A stretch of 64,000 bases of DNA from Shimia sp. R10_1. GTDB taxonomy: Bacteria > Pseudomonadota > Alphaproteobacteria > Rhodobacterales > Rhodobacteraceae. The stretch covers positions 62,001-126,000 of the forward strand of contig NZ_JAGHQX010000008.1 in assembly GCF_017744095.1 (NCBI RefSeq), in the 5' to 3' direction. The number at the start of each line of letters is the position of its first letter. Position 1 is the first letter of the stretch. Shown here piece by piece: positions 1-9,369 of this stretch. The position numbers were made by a program, and so were the translations under genes. The notes below the pieces were generated by a model. That model saw only the letters and a program-made list of their open reading frames with translations. It did no database searches and was not told where the DNA came from.

Positions 1-1338
1 GTCAAACAAAACCGCTTCCTGAGAGACCACAGAGAACAGGCTGCGCAGATCCGCCAGGGTCATGGCGCGGTTGTCGACCGTGCCGATCAGGCTGTGGCCG
101 TTCTGAGGGTCCACAAGGCGTGTCAGCACGTTAAAGAGCGTGGATTTACCCGCGCCTGAGGCGCCGACAATGGCGGTGGTCTTGCCGGCCTCGGCCACAA
201 AGCTGGTGCCGTTGAGCACTTTCACATCGCCATAGGAGAGATGCACATCTTTGAGTTCAATGGCGGGAACGCCTGTCGGGGCGGCAACCGGTGTGGTGGG
301 CGACTGGATGGTGGGCTCCGCTTCAACCAGCTCCTTGAGCCGTTCAATGGCGGCAGCAGCCACCTGCCAGCGTCCGGACAGACCTGCAAGGCGGCGCAGC
401 GGTTCAAACATCATGCCTAGGGCGGTGAAGAAGGCCATGAACTGGCCCACGGTCTTTTCACCCGCCACGATCTCCCCACCGCCATAAAGTAACACGCAGA
501 AAAAGCCGATTCCGGCGGTGATATCGATCATCCCGGCGATGGAAGAGGTGCCAAAGGTGGAGCGCACTTCGGCGCGCACAAGCTGTTTGGTCCACCCTCG
601 AAATTTGCCGTTCTGGTAGCGTTCCAGCAGGTTGAGTTTGACGGGCACGATGCCGTGGAAGATCTCATCAAGCAAGGTTGCAATCTTGGCGCCGTGATCA
701 CGCGCTTCGCGGGCACGACGACGCACAAAACGCTGTGCAGCAAGAGAGGGCATCACGAGGAGTGGCGTGCCGACGCAGGCCACCAATGTCCAACGCCAAT
801 CCACGTTTACGGCCACTGCTACAAGCGCGATCATTGACATGAAATCACGCCCGGCGCCCATGATGAAACTCGACCAAACGCCGTTTATGGCGTTTACATC
901 TGCCTGCACACGCTGGATCAGGTAGCCGGGTGGGTGGGTCTGATGAAAGGCGTTGTCTTGAATCATCATCCGCCCCAACAAATCGCCGCGTAGATCCGCA
1001 GCCGAGCGTTGGGTGGCCGCTGTCATCATCGTTTTGTGGGCCACGCTGGTGACGCCGCGCAAAAAGAAGATAAACGCAAAAACAAGCCCGACACTCCAGA
1101 GAGCGTCGGCGTTTTCACCGGCAAAGGCGCTGTCAAACATCGGCTCCATCATCCAGGCCATGAGGCCCAGAGAGGATCCTTCGATTGCCATCAGAAAAGC
1201 CGAGGCGATCAGGAGCCATTTGTGCTTCTTAAGGTATTTGCGCCAGAGCCAGGAAAGCAAATAGCCGTTGTCTTTTGGCGGTTGGCTGTCGGTGTTGGTC
1301 ACGTGTGTCGCCCTTGTCGGCTGTGATCTGTCTGTCAT
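1..1338 (-). CDS. ABC exporter half-transporter (permease plus ATPase), 3' end outside window
   Basis: The visible 446 residues hold an ABC transmembrane domain (about residues 30-320, several hydrophobic segments) and then the start of an ATPase domain, with Walker A GASGAGKST near residue 390 and a Q-loop VSQEAVLFD just before the window edge. Signature motif and Walker B lie outside. This is the MsbA/multidrug-exporter layout, one permease fused to one ATPase and expected to dimerise in the inner membrane. Substrate cannot be read from the sequence; lipid or drug export is a family-level guess. The ATG at 1338 is chosen because AAAGG lies just upstream. The gene diverges from the aminotransferase at 1503. 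Confidence 0.9.
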   Translation of the reverse strand, partial: MTDRSQPTRATHVTNTDSQPPKDNGYLLSWLWRKYLKKHKWLLIASAFLMAIEGSSLGLMAWMMEPMFDSAFAGENADALWSVGLVFAFIFFLRGVTSVAHKTMMTAATQRSAADLRGDLLGRMMIQDNAFHQTHPPGYLIQRVQADVNAINGVWSSFIMGAGRDFMSMIALVAVAVNVDWRWTLVACVGTPLLVMPSLAAQRFVRRRAREARDHGAKIATLLDEIFHGIVPVKLNLLERYQNGKFRGWTKQLVRAEVRSTFGTSSIAGMIDITAGIGFFCVLLYGGGEIVAGEKTVGQFMAFFTALGMMFEPLRRLAGLSGRWQVAAAAIERLKELVEAEPTIQSPTTPVAAPTGVPAIELKDVHLSYGDVKVLNGTSFVAEAGKTTAIVGASGAGKSTLFNVLTRLVDPQNGHSLIGTVDNRAMTLADLRSLFSVVSQEAVLFD

Positions 1339-1502
1339 GACCTTTACAGGGCAGCGCGGCCTGAAACCAGTGGGAATAGAGGTGACGTTTCTTTGAGCGC
1401 ATCACCAAATGCGAAGGGGCATCGCACAAACTGTGATGGTGCAGGAATTGACGCAGCAGGACTTCAAGATACTGTTTCCGCTGAATCTATTCGGAGAGCC
1501 CC

Positions 1503-2699
1503 ATGCAACTCACTCAAGGACAGACCTATCTTGCGATTCCCGGACCATCGGTGATGCCGGAGGCTGTTTTGCGGGCCATGCACCGAACGGCCCCCAACAT
1601 CTATGAGGGAGAGCTGATCGAGCTGACAGCGGGTGTGTTGCGCGATCTGAAGAAAGTGGCCCGCACAGAGCATCACGCGGCAATCTACATCGGCAACGGC
1701 CATGCTGTCTGGGAAGCGTCGCTGGCCAATGTTGTGGAGCCGGGTGACAAGGTTCTGGTGCCTGCGGCAGGGACTTTCGGCCATGGCTGGGGCGAAATGG
1801 CGGTTGGCCTTGGGGTAGATACCGAGGTGATCGACTTTGGCCGCCAAAGCCCGATTGATCCGGCCCGTGTTGCCGAGGCGCTGACCGCTGATGCCAATCA
1901 TGAAATCAAAGCGGTGTTGGTCACCCATGTGGACACATCTACATCGCTGAAATGCGACGTGCCTGCGCTGCGCAAAGCCATGGACGCGACCGGGCATCCG
2001 GCGCTTTTGGTGGTGGATTGCATTGCTTCTCTCGGTTGTGACCGTTTTGAGATGGACGCCTGGGGCGTGGATGTGATGGTGGCGGGGTCCCAAAAGGGGC
2101 TGATGGTGCCACCGGGCATGGGGTTTGTGTTTTTCAATGAAAAGGCGGCGGCGCGTCGCGCAGAACTGAAGCGCGTGAGTCGCTATTGGGATTGGGTCCC
2201 GCGCGCGCACCCAGACGTTTACTACCAGCATTTCTGTGGCACTGCGCCGACGCATCATCTGTATGGTTTGCGAGTGGCGCTCGATATGCTGATGGAAGAG
2301 GGCATGGAGCATGTCTGGCAGCGGCATGAAACTTTGGCACGCGCGATCTGGGCGGCGAGCGAAGCCTGGGGGGCAGGTGGCCCGCTGGCGCTGAACGTCG
2401 CGCAGGCGCAGGATCGCAGCACCGCCGTGACCTCCTTGCAAATCGGTGCGGAGCATGGCACGCGCCTGCGCCGCTGGTGTCAGGATAACGCCGGTCTGAC
2501 TTTGGGCATCGGGCTTGGCATGGCCACCGAGGAGGATCCGCAAAGTGATGGCTTTTTTCGGTTTGGCCATATGGGGCATGTGAATGCCCAAATGATCATG
2601 GGGATGCTGGCCACGGTGCAGGCAGGCATGATGGCGCTGGACATTCCACACGGGTCGGGCGCGGTGGAGGCAGCGGCCAAGGTGATTGCTGAGGCCTGA
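1503..2699 (+). CDS. Class V aminotransferase, serine/alanine-glyoxylate type
   Basis: This 398-residue PLP enzyme belongs to the small-subunit class V aminotransferases that include serine-glyoxylate, alanine-glyoxylate and pyridoxamine-pyruvate transaminases. The PLP lysine is K198 in GSQKGLM, and VVDCIASLG around residue 172 supplies the cofactor-ring aspartate. GGAGA-like purine sequence (CGGAGAG) precedes the ATG. The gene stands alone, ending 3 nt from the convergent small membrane gene. The amino donor cannot be fixed from sequence; glyoxylate or pyruvate as acceptor is the family norm. A second, different class V enzyme lies at 56010. Confidence 0.85.
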   Translation: MQLTQGQTYLAIPGPSVMPEAVLRAMHRTAPNIYEGELIELTAGVLRDLKKVARTEHHAAIYIGNGHAVWEASLANVVEPGDKVLVPAAGTFGHGWGEMAVGLGVDTEVIDFGRQSPIDPARVAEALTADANHEIKAVLVTHVDTSTSLKCDVPALRKAMDATGHPALLVVDCIASLGCDRFEMDAWGVDVMVAGSQKGLMVPPGMGFVFFNEKAAARRAELKRVSRYWDWVPRAHPDVYYQHFCGTAPTHHLYGLRVALDMLMEEGMEHVWQRHETLARAIWAASEAWGAGGPLALNVAQAQDRSTAVTSLQIGAEHGTRLRRWCQDNAGLTLGIGLGMATEEDPQSDGFFRFGHMGHVNAQMIMGMLATVQAGMMALDIPHGSGAVEAAAKVIAEA

Positions 2700-2702
2700 A
2701 GC

Positions 2703-2897
2703 TTACGATCTGGGCGCGTGCCGGTCTTTGCGGCGCGCGAGCCGATCAATGCCGGCGTTCAAAATCACGGCCAGCACCATAACTGCGGGCATTCCCCAGA
2801 GAATAAAGAGCAGAACGAAGACCCACATGAGGTTCACAAACCCCATGACCAGCGCGGCGTTGGTGTAGTTCGGTGCAGACTGTACCGGACCTGACAT
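2703..2897 (-). CDS. Small single-pass membrane protein, unknown function
   Basis: A 64-residue protein with one strong hydrophobic stretch, about residues 15-48 (NLMWVFVLLFILWGMPAVMV region), and a basic C-terminal tail (RLARRKDRH) that should sit in the cytoplasm. A clear AGGAG lies 8 nt upstream of the ATG, which supports real translation. It sits between two convergent aminotransferase genes and is probably read from its own promoter or from read-through out of the hisC-like gene upstream on the same strand. I do not recognise the family. Confidence 0.65.
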   Translation of the reverse strand: MSGPVQSAPNYTNAALVMGFVNLMWVFVLLFILWGMPAVMVLAVILNAGIDRLARRKDRHAPRS

Positions 2898-2969
2898 TGT
2901 GCATTCTCCTACAGACAGACTACCCCGAGTTTGCCCGTGCTATAGGAAAATATTCGTGAACAGGGCGGA

Positions 2970-4076
2970 CTAGCCGGGAAGTGCCGACAGGGTCTCGCCA
3001 AGAGCGGCGTCAAACAGGGCCAGATCCTCGGCAGGGGCGCAGCTGACGCGGATGCAGCGGTTTTGTGGCGCGACAAACGGCATACGCACAAAGATGCCGC
3101 GCGCCACGAGGCCTTCAAGCACGGATTTGGCAAAGGCGCCATCCTGGCCGCAGTCTATGGTGACAAAGTTGGTCGCTGAGGGCAGAGCCTTCAGGCCATG
3201 CGCGGCAGCGATGCGGGTGACTTCAGCCCGCGCCGCAGCAACCTTGTCACAGGTGGAGTGCAGCCAGTCGTTGTCTTCAAGTGCGGCCAGCGCCCCGGCC
3301 TGTGCGGCGCGGTTCATGCCAAAATGATTGCGGATCTTCTCAAAGGCGCGGATCAGCTCTTTGGCCCCCATGGCATAGCCCACACGGGCACCGGCCATGC
3401 CGTAGCCTTTGGAGAAAGTGCGCATGCGGATCACGCGCGGATCTTCGATATCGACTGGGACGGCAGTGCCTTCCGGCGCGAGCTCCACATAGGCTTCATC
3501 GAGCAGCAGCAGGCAGCCCTCAGGGATATTGTCAAACTGTGCGGCGATGTCCGTGCCGTTGAACCAGCTGCCCATCGGGTTGTCGGGGTTGGCGAAGTAT
3601 ACAAGCTTTGCGTCCACTTCCGCGGCCTTGGCCAGCAGCGCAGGCAAGTCTTCGGCGTCGTCCTTGTATGGCACCGCGTGCAGCACACCGCCAAAGCCTG
3701 CCACGTGATAGTTGAAGGTGGGATAAGCCCCAAGAGAGGTGACCACCGCATCACCCGGCTCAATCAGCAGGCGGACGAGATAGCCAAGCAACCCGTCGAT
3801 GCCTTCGCCTACCACAATGTTGTCGGCGCCGACCTTGTGATGGGCGGCCAGCGCGTGGCGCAGCTCAAAACTTTCCGGATCGCCATACATCCAGATGCCA
3901 TCTGTTGCCTGTGCCATGGCGGCAATGGCTTTTGGAGACGGGCCATAGATGTTTTCATTGGCGCCCATGCGGGCGGCAAACGCATGGCCCATGGCGCGCT
4001 CCTGCGCTTCGGGGCCGACGAAAGGAACGGTGGCGGGCAGGCCTTGGGCCAATTTGGTATAACGAGGTCCGGTCAT
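2970..4076 (-). CDS. Histidinol-phosphate aminotransferase-like class I/II aminotransferase
   Basis: A 368-residue fold-type I PLP enzyme of the HisC family. It shows the N-terminal GANEN motif (residues 38-42) that binds substrate phosphate or PLP in HisC, ANPDNPMG (162-169), LLDEAYVE (191-198) and the PLP lysine K223 in TFSKGYGMAG. No other his gene is nearby, so it may be a secondary HisC paralogue or an aromatic or other amino-acid aminotransferase. The start is placed at ATG 4076; the frame also has a TTG at 4112, but family proteins begin near MTGPRYTKLA. No strong ribosome binding site is visible, so the start is moderately certain. Confidence 0.85.
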   Translation of the reverse strand: MTGPRYTKLAQGLPATVPFVGPEAQERAMGHAFAARMGANENIYGPSPKAIAAMAQATDGIWMYGDPESFELRHALAAHHKVGADNIVVGEGIDGLLGYLVRLLIEPGDAVVTSLGAYPTFNYHVAGFGGVLHAVPYKDDAEDLPALLAKAAEVDAKLVYFANPDNPMGSWFNGTDIAAQFDNIPEGCLLLLDEAYVELAPEGTAVPVDIEDPRVIRMRTFSKGYGMAGARVGYAMGAKELIRAFEKIRNHFGMNRAAQAGALAALEDNDWLHSTCDKVAAARAEVTRIAAAHGLKALPSATNFVTIDCGQDGAFAKSVLEGLVARGIFVRMPFVAPQNRCIRVSCAPAEDLALFDAALGETLSALPG

Positions 4077-4197
4077 GGCGCGGAAGGTGCCGCAACGCTT
4101 TTGGATGAGCAAGCGGAAATGCCCTGACGTTATGGTGGATTTTTATGTGCGCTCATCGGAGGGTGTGCGCACCTATGCCGTATTTGAGGAGAGCCGC

Positions 4198-4989
4198 ATG
4201 GCACGCGTTTCTGTTGAAGTTGAGAACCATATCGCACGCGTAACGCTGACGCGTGGCGACAAAATGAACGCGTTGGATCCAGAGATGCTGGAAGCCATTG
4301 TGGCCGCAGGCGAAGGCCTGATGGACAACGAAGATGTGCGCGTTGTGGTGTTGTCTGGAGAAGGCAAGGCTTTCTGCGCAGGGCTTGATGTGATGTCTTT
4401 TGGGGCAATGGCGGGCAATGATCCGGAAGAGCTGTTGATGCCGCGCACCTATGGGAACGCCAATCTGTTCCAGCAGGTTGCCTTGGTCTGGCGAAAGCTG
4501 CCGGTGCCGGTGATCTGTGCGCTACAAGGCGTGGCCTACGGTGGCGGGCTGCAGATCGCGCTGGGCGCGGATGTGCGTTTTGCCGCGCCAGAAACAAAAA
4601 TGTCCATCATGGAAATGAAGTGGGGCATCGTGCCGGATATGGGCGGCATGGTGCTTCTGCCGCAGCTCACCCGCTCTGATGTGATCCGCAAGCTGACCTA
4701 CACCGCGACCTCCTTTGACGCGGCGCAGGCAGCGGACTGGGGGCTGGTGACCGAGGTGGTGGACGATCCGCTGGCGGTTGCGCTGGCGCTCGCTGAGGAG
4801 ATCGCAGGCAAGAGCCCCTCGGCCATTCGCGCAGCCAAAGCGCTGATCGGGTTTGCGGAAGCGCACCCAAACGATGAAGATGCGGTGCTGCTAGAGGAAA
4901 GCCGCGTGCAGACGACACTGATGGGCAAGGCGCATCAGATGGAGGTGATTGCCGCCAATCTGCAGAAGCGGGCACCGGTTTTTAAGTAA
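4198..4989 (+). CDS. Enoyl-CoA hydratase/isomerase (crotonase) family protein
   Basis: A 263-residue crotonase-fold acyl-CoA enzyme. The first oxyanion-hole segment is AFCAGLDVM (about residues 58-66) and the second is GVAYGGGLQIALGAD (111-125). At the position of the first catalytic Glu of enoyl-CoA hydratase (rat Glu144) there is Q119, while the second Glu is kept as E139 and an Asp (D147) follows eight residues later, the spacing seen in dienoyl-CoA isomerases. Straight hydratase activity is therefore doubtful. The ATG at 4198 follows GAGGAG; a longer frame from 4075 exists but lacks family similarity. It diverges from the hisC-like gene. Confidence 0.88.
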   Translation: MARVSVEVENHIARVTLTRGDKMNALDPEMLEAIVAAGEGLMDNEDVRVVVLSGEGKAFCAGLDVMSFGAMAGNDPEELLMPRTYGNANLFQQVALVWRKLPVPVICALQGVAYGGGLQIALGADVRFAAPETKMSIMEMKWGIVPDMGGMVLLPQLTRSDVIRKLTYTATSFDAAQAADWGLVTEVVDDPLAVALALAEEIAGKSPSAIRAAKALIGFAEAHPNDEDAVLLEESRVQTTLMGKAHQMEVIAANLQKRAPVFK

Positions 4990-5067
4990 GCGCGGGAGGT
5001 GCGGCTGGTTTTGCGCGCAAGCTTTGCGGCGTGGCCATCCGGTGTATTGATCAAGGGTAGTGAAGCA

Positions 5068-5115
5068 CATGGGGGCCAGCCCCCATGCCCCCGGGATATT
5101 TGGCGAATGAGAAAG
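5068..5115 (+). repeat. G/C-run hairpin repeat, copy 1
   Basis: A near-perfect inverted repeat, CATGGGGGC at 5068-5076 and GCCCCCATG at 5079-5087, is followed by a C-run and GGGATATTTGG. The other copy at 30141-30177, read on the minus strand, has the same order: G/C-run hairpin, C-run, then GGATATTTG. This copy lies between the convergent crotonase and DUF1992 genes. It may act as a bidirectional terminator or be a REP-like element; similar hairpins are frequent at gene ends in Roseobacter genomes (from memory). Confidence 0.6.
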
Positions 5116-5123
5116 CCAAGGAG

Positions 5124-5450
5124 TTACTTCAGGAATTTTCGGTAGGCATCGCGTTCTATGTTATAGGCCAGTTCCAGCTCGGAAATTTTTGCCATCAGGC
5201 GCTTTTTCTCTGCAGGATCCGTGGCCTGTTGCCAGTCCTGTTTGGCCGCCTCAAGCGCCTCTTTGAGTTTGAATTCCCGCGGCAGAACGCCCGCGCGCGC
5301 CATGATGGAGTGGCCCACAGAGGTGGCTGCATCCTCACCGTCATGACGTTTGGGGAGCGGTTTGCCTTCGCCCTCAAGACCGTTCAGCTGGCCCTGTGCC
5401 TGAGCCTTTTTGATCTGACGTTCGATGAGGTTTGAAAAGCTGCGGATCAT
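5124..5450 (-). CDS. DUF1992 (DnaJ-homologue subfamily C member 28-like domain) protein
   Basis: A 108-residue basic, helical protein matching DUF1992, the conserved domain of DNAJC28 and of bacterial stand-alone proteins. Typical features are the start SFSNLIERQIKKAQAQGQL, the glycine-proline stretch EGEGKPLP (about 27-34), and a C-terminal helix ISELELAYNIERDAYRKFL. No J-domain is present. Molecular function is unknown. It lies 141 nt downstream of valS on the same strand and may be its distal operon partner. Confidence 0.85.
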   Translation of the reverse strand: MIRSFSNLIERQIKKAQAQGQLNGLEGEGKPLPKRHDGEDAATSVGHSIMARAGVLPREFKLKEALEAAKQDWQQATDPAEKKRLMAKISELELAYNIERDAYRKFLK

Positions 5451-5591
5451 GCCCCGACAATAGGCATGATCCGGCTGAATTTAAAGGGCTCCGAGCACTT
5501 TGCGTTAGACTTGAATCGCTTGTTCCCTGCCTCTCCCATTCGGTCGAACGGGAAAAGCGATCCTCTTGTCTCACGTAAAACGCAAAGTGCT

Positions 5592-8500
5592 TCAGTCCAA
5601 CTCTGCGAGCTTGGCCAGAGCGCCTTTGATCTTGGCTTCCTCGGCCTCGCGCGCGGCGAGGTTTTCACGGGCTTCTTCCACCACCTCATCCGGCGCGGAG
5701 GCGACGAATTTGGGGTTGTTCAGGCGCCCGCGCAGACCGCCAAGTTCCTTGGCGAGTTTGCCGAGACCCTTCTCAAGGCGGGCTTTTTCCGCATCAATGT
5801 CGATGATGTCGGCCAGCGGCAGACCAAAGGTTGCGCCATCGACCGCCACGGTTGCGGTGCCTTTCGGGAATGTCGCCACTTCCTCAAGTGACACCACACG
5901 CGCGATCTTGAAGATCAGCGCCTGGTTGGCGGCAAAGGCGGCGCGGTTTTCATCGGTGATCTCGCTGACAACCACATCGATTTTCGCGCCTGCGTTCACG
6001 CCCATCTGGGCGCGCACGGAGCGGATGTTGTCGATCACGGAAATCACCCAGTTCATCTCGCGGTCCGCTTTGGCGTCGACAAACTCTGCCGCCGTGTAGG
6101 TCGGCCAGTCGGCGTGCACGAGCATTTTGGCGCGGTCGCCAAGGTTGCCCCAGAGCTCTTCGGTGATGAAAGGCATGATCGGATGCAGCAGGATCAGGCA
6201 CTGGTCGATGACCCAGCGCATGGTGGCTTTGGTTTCGGCCACCGCTGCGGCATCCTCGCTGTTAAACAGCGGTTTGGAAAACTCCACATACCAGTCACAG
6301 ACCTTGCCCCAGACAAAGGCATAAAGCGCGCTGGCGGCATCGTTGAAGCGGAAGCTTTCCAGCGCCGCGTCGACCTCTTCACGCACTTTGGCTGTTTCGC
6401 CGATGATCCATAGGTTTGCGGATTGGGTGCAAGTTTCGCCACTCCACGTGGTCACATCGTCTTCAAACACGCCGTTCATCTCGGCAAAGCGCGCGGCGTT
6501 CCAGAGCTTGGTGCCGAAGTTGCGGTAGCCCGCGATGCGCTGCATGTCGAGTTTCAAAACCCCGCCCAGAGCCGCCATGGCCGCAGAGGAGAAGCGTAGC
6601 GCGTCGGCGCCGTACTCGTCGATGATCTCCAGCGGGTCCATCACGTTGCCGGTGGATTTGGACATCTTCTTGCCTTTGGCGTCGCGCACAAGGCCATGCA
6701 GATAAACAGTGTCAAACGGAACCTGATCGACCACGGCAAGCTGCATCATCATCATACGCGCGACCCAGAAGAACAGGATGTCCTGACCGGTGACCAGCGT
6801 GGAGGTCGGGAAGTACTTGGCCAATTCGTCGGTCTGCTCTGGCCAGCCAAGCGTGCCGATGGGCCAGAGGCCGGAGGAGAACCATGTGTCGAGCACGTCG
6901 GGGTCGCGTTTGAGAGCTAATGTGCGTTGTTCGGGATTTACAGTAGTGTAGTTTTCCGAAAGCCCATCATTCAGTGTGGGTGCATGGCTGATCGCAACTG
7001 TGCGGCCAAACTCTGCTTTATAGTATGCTTCTGCAAGTGACTTGGCTTCTTCAAAGGTTGGGGCGCAGAAGGCTTTACAATCTGAGAAGCGAACAAGGGC
7101 ACCGCGCTCATGGGAGTTCTGTTCGAATAGCTGGTGTAATTTTTCAACTTTCGGCCCATACCAAACCGGGATCTGGTGGCCCCACCACAGCTGGCGGGAG
7201 ATGCACCAAGGCTCGATGTTTTCCAGCCAGTGGTAGTAGGTTTTCTCACCGGATTCCGGCAGGATTTTCACGGTGCCGTCGCGCACGGCATCCAGTGCGG
7301 GGCCAACCACTTTGGCGGCATCGACAAACCATTGGTCGGTCAGCATGGGCTCGATCACCACTTTGGAGCGGTCCCCAAAAGGCTGCATGATTGGTTTGTT
7401 TTCAACCATGGGCACGGCAACTTCGATCTCGTTTCCGTCTTCGTCCTTTTGCGTCTCGGTGGTCATCACCGCGAGGCCTTCGGAGGTGATCTGTTCGACC
7501 ACCAGCTTACGCGCCTCAAAGCGGTCCATGCCGCGGATGTCGTCTGGCACCAGGTTGACGGCGTCGGCCTCTGCCTCGGACAGGGCTTTCTCGCCTTTGG
7601 CCACGGCCATCGCAAGGGTTGCGGCAGAGGCATAATTTTTGCCATCTGCGCGCATCGCGCCTTTGGTGTCCATCAGGCGGTACATCGGGATGCCGCCGCG
7701 TTTGGCGACCTGATAGTCGTTGAAATCATGCGCGCCGGTGATTTTCACTGCGCCGGAGCCGAAGTCTTTGTCCGGATACTCATCGGTGATGATCGGGATC
7801 AGGCGGCGGTGCTCTTTTGGTCCGACTGGGATCTCGCAGAGCTGGCCAATGATCGGTGCATAGCGCTCATCAGATGGGTGCACGGCCACAGCGCCGTCGC
7901 CCAGCATGGTTTCAGGCCGCGTGGTGGCGATGGAGATGTAGTCGCGCTCTTCTTCCAGCACGACGTTGCCGTCCTCATCCTTCTCGACGTAGGTGTAGGT
8001 GGCCCCATTTGCGAGCGGGTATTTGAAGTGCCACATGTGGCCTGCGACTTCGATGTTTTCCACTTCGAGGTCGGAAATCGCGGTTTCAAAATGCGGGTCC
8101 CAGTTCACGAGGCGCTTGCCGCGATAAATCAGGCCCTTGTTGTACATCTCAACAAAGACTTTCAGCACAGCATCGTGGAAGTTGCCGCCCGCCACATCGG
8201 CCGGGGCACCGGGCGCGCCGGACATGGTGAAGGCTTCGCGGTCCCAGTCGCAGGACGCGCCAAGGCGCTTGAGCTGGTTGACGATGGTGCCGCCGCTTTC
8301 GCCTTTCCAGTCCCAGACTTTTTCAAGGAATTTTTCACGGCCCAGCTCGCGGCGGGACGGTTGCCCGGTTTCGGCCAGCTTGCGCTCCACAACCATCTGG
8401 GTGGCGATGCCCGCGTGGTCGGTGCCCGGTTGCCAGAGCGTGTCAAAACCCTGCATACGCTTCCAGCGGATCAGGATGTCCTGCAGCGTGTTGTTGAACG

Positions 8501-8669
8501 CGTGGCCCATGTGCAGCACGCCGGTCACATTGGGCGGCGGGATCATGATGCAATAGGTGGAGGCACCGGGTTTTGCATTTGCGCCTGCGGTGAAGCAGCC
8601 TGCTTTTTCCCAAGCCTCATAAAGCCGGCCTTCGGCCTCGGCTGCATTGAAGGTCTTTTCCATCGCCAT
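5592..8669 (-). CDS. valS: Valyl-tRNA synthetase
   Basis: A 1025-residue class Ia aminoacyl-tRNA synthetase that charges tRNA-Val. The HIGH signature appears as HMGH in [15 protein letters not shown] near residue 55, KMSKS as KKMSKSTGN near residue 670, the CP1 editing domain lies between, and a C-terminal coiled coil ([19 protein letters not shown]) ends the protein. Residues about 505-590, between VWYGP and [13 protein letters not shown], form a longer and less conserved insertion than I recall in E. coli ValRS. AAAAGGG precedes the ATG. Length slightly exceeds the usual about 950 because of that insertion. Confidence 0.98.
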   Translation of the reverse strand: MAMEKTFNAAEAEGRLYEAWEKAGCFTAGANAKPGASTYCIMIPPPNVTGVLHMGHAFNNTLQDILIRWKRMQGFDTLWQPGTDHAGIATQMVVERKLAETGQPSRRELGREKFLEKVWDWKGESGGTIVNQLKRLGASCDWDREAFTMSGAPGAPADVAGGNFHDAVLKVFVEMYNKGLIYRGKRLVNWDPHFETAISDLEVENIEVAGHMWHFKYPLANGATYTYVEKDEDGNVVLEEERDYISIATTRPETMLGDGAVAVHPSDERYAPIIGQLCEIPVGPKEHRRLIPIITDEYPDKDFGSGAVKITGAHDFNDYQVAKRGGIPMYRLMDTKGAMRADGKNYASAATLAMAVAKGEKALSEAEADAVNLVPDDIRGMDRFEARKLVVEQITSEGLAVMTTETQKDEDGNEIEVAVPMVENKPIMQPFGDRSKVVIEPMLTDQWFVDAAKVVGPALDAVRDGTVKILPESGEKTYYHWLENIEPWCISRQLWWGHQIPVWYGPKVEKLHQLFEQNSHERGALVRFSDCKAFCAPTFEEAKSLAEAYYKAEFGRTVAISHAPTLNDGLSENYTTVNPEQRTLALKRDPDVLDTWFSSGLWPIGTLGWPEQTDELAKYFPTSTLVTGQDILFFWVARMMMMQLAVVDQVPFDTVYLHGLVRDAKGKKMSKSTGNVMDPLEIIDEYGADALRFSSAAMAALGGVLKLDMQRIAGYRNFGTKLWNAARFAEMNGVFEDDVTTWSGETCTQSANLWIIGETAKVREEVDAALESFRFNDAASALYAFVWGKVCDWYVEFSKPLFNSEDAAAVAETKATMRWVIDQCLILLHPIMPFITEELWGNLGDRAKMLVHADWPTYTAAEFVDAKADREMNWVISVIDNIRSVRAQMGVNAGAKIDVVVSEITDENRAAFAANQALIFKIARVVSLEEVATFPKGTATVAVDGATFGLPLADIIDIDAEKARLEKGLGKLAKELGGLRGRLNNPKFVASAPDEVVEEARENLAAREAEEAKIKGALAKLAELD

Positions 8670-8824
8670 TGGTTTGATCCCTTTTGTCGGTCGGGCCGTT
8701 TGTCAATCGGAGTTGTCTCTAGCGAAAGCGCAGCCAAAGGGGAAGCGGGAAGCGGCGGGATTTGGCACGGTTTGTTGGTATGGCGCGTCTGTGTGGTGGT
8801 GCTTCGTTTGGGTTGCGCGGTTGT

Positions 8825-9262
8825 CTAAATCCTGCGGCGGCTGAGCTTGGTGGCGAGGTGAATGAGGCTTTCCGAACTTTTCACGCCTTTTGACTCCCCG
8901 ATTTTGTCGAGCATTTCGTCCAATTGCGCGGTTGTGTCGGCGGACAGTTCCACGATCAGATCGAACCGCCCGGAGCAAGTATGTACATTTTCGACCGCAG
9001 GCAGTGACTTCAGCCGATCCAGCACCGAAGGCCCTGCACGCAGTTCAATGGAGAGAAGGACAGTTGCGCGCAGGCGTGGGGCGATGCTGTCGCCCAGGCG
9101 CAGAGTGTAGCCAGCGATTGCACCGGATGTTTCTAGGCGGTCGATACGCGCTTGCACCGTTGTACGGGCAAGCCCGAGTTTGCGTGCAAGGGTGGCAACA
9201 GGCACGCGGGCATCTTCCCCTAATAAGGCGAGCAGTTTTTGATCTGTTTCGTCGATTTGCAT
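8825..9262 (-). CDS. Lrp/AsnC-family transcriptional regulator
   Basis: A 145-residue Lrp/AsnC protein: an N-terminal winged helix-turn-helix (MQIDETDQKLLALL, recognition region RTTVQARIDRLE about 30-41) and a C-terminal RAM ligand-binding domain (about 65-140). The start ATG 9262 is the normal family start; the longer frame to 9403 would run across the divergent promoter. It is transcribed away from the ornithine-decarboxylase-like gene across 107 nt, the standard layout for an Lrp-type regulator controlling its neighbour and itself. Its effector is probably an amino acid such as ornithine or arginine (inference). Confidence 0.9.
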   Translation of the reverse strand: MQIDETDQKLLALLGEDARVPVATLARKLGLARTTVQARIDRLETSGAIAGYTLRLGDSIAPRLRATVLLSIELRAGPSVLDRLKSLPAVENVHTCSGRFDLIVELSADTTAQLDEMLDKIGESKGVKSSESLIHLATKLSRRRI

Positions 9263-9369
9263 GATCGGGTCGTCATTATGTCGAAGATTAACTGCGATAC
9301 TATCGTTTCTACATATGAAATCGACAGCAAATCGCCAGAGACTTGTAAAAAACAGGTTTGAGGTGAGAT

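Noticed and set aside
7176-8828. 550-codon open frame on the plus strand
   Set aside because: It lies antisense to valS over its whole length, has no family similarity and reflects the third-position GC bias of valS.
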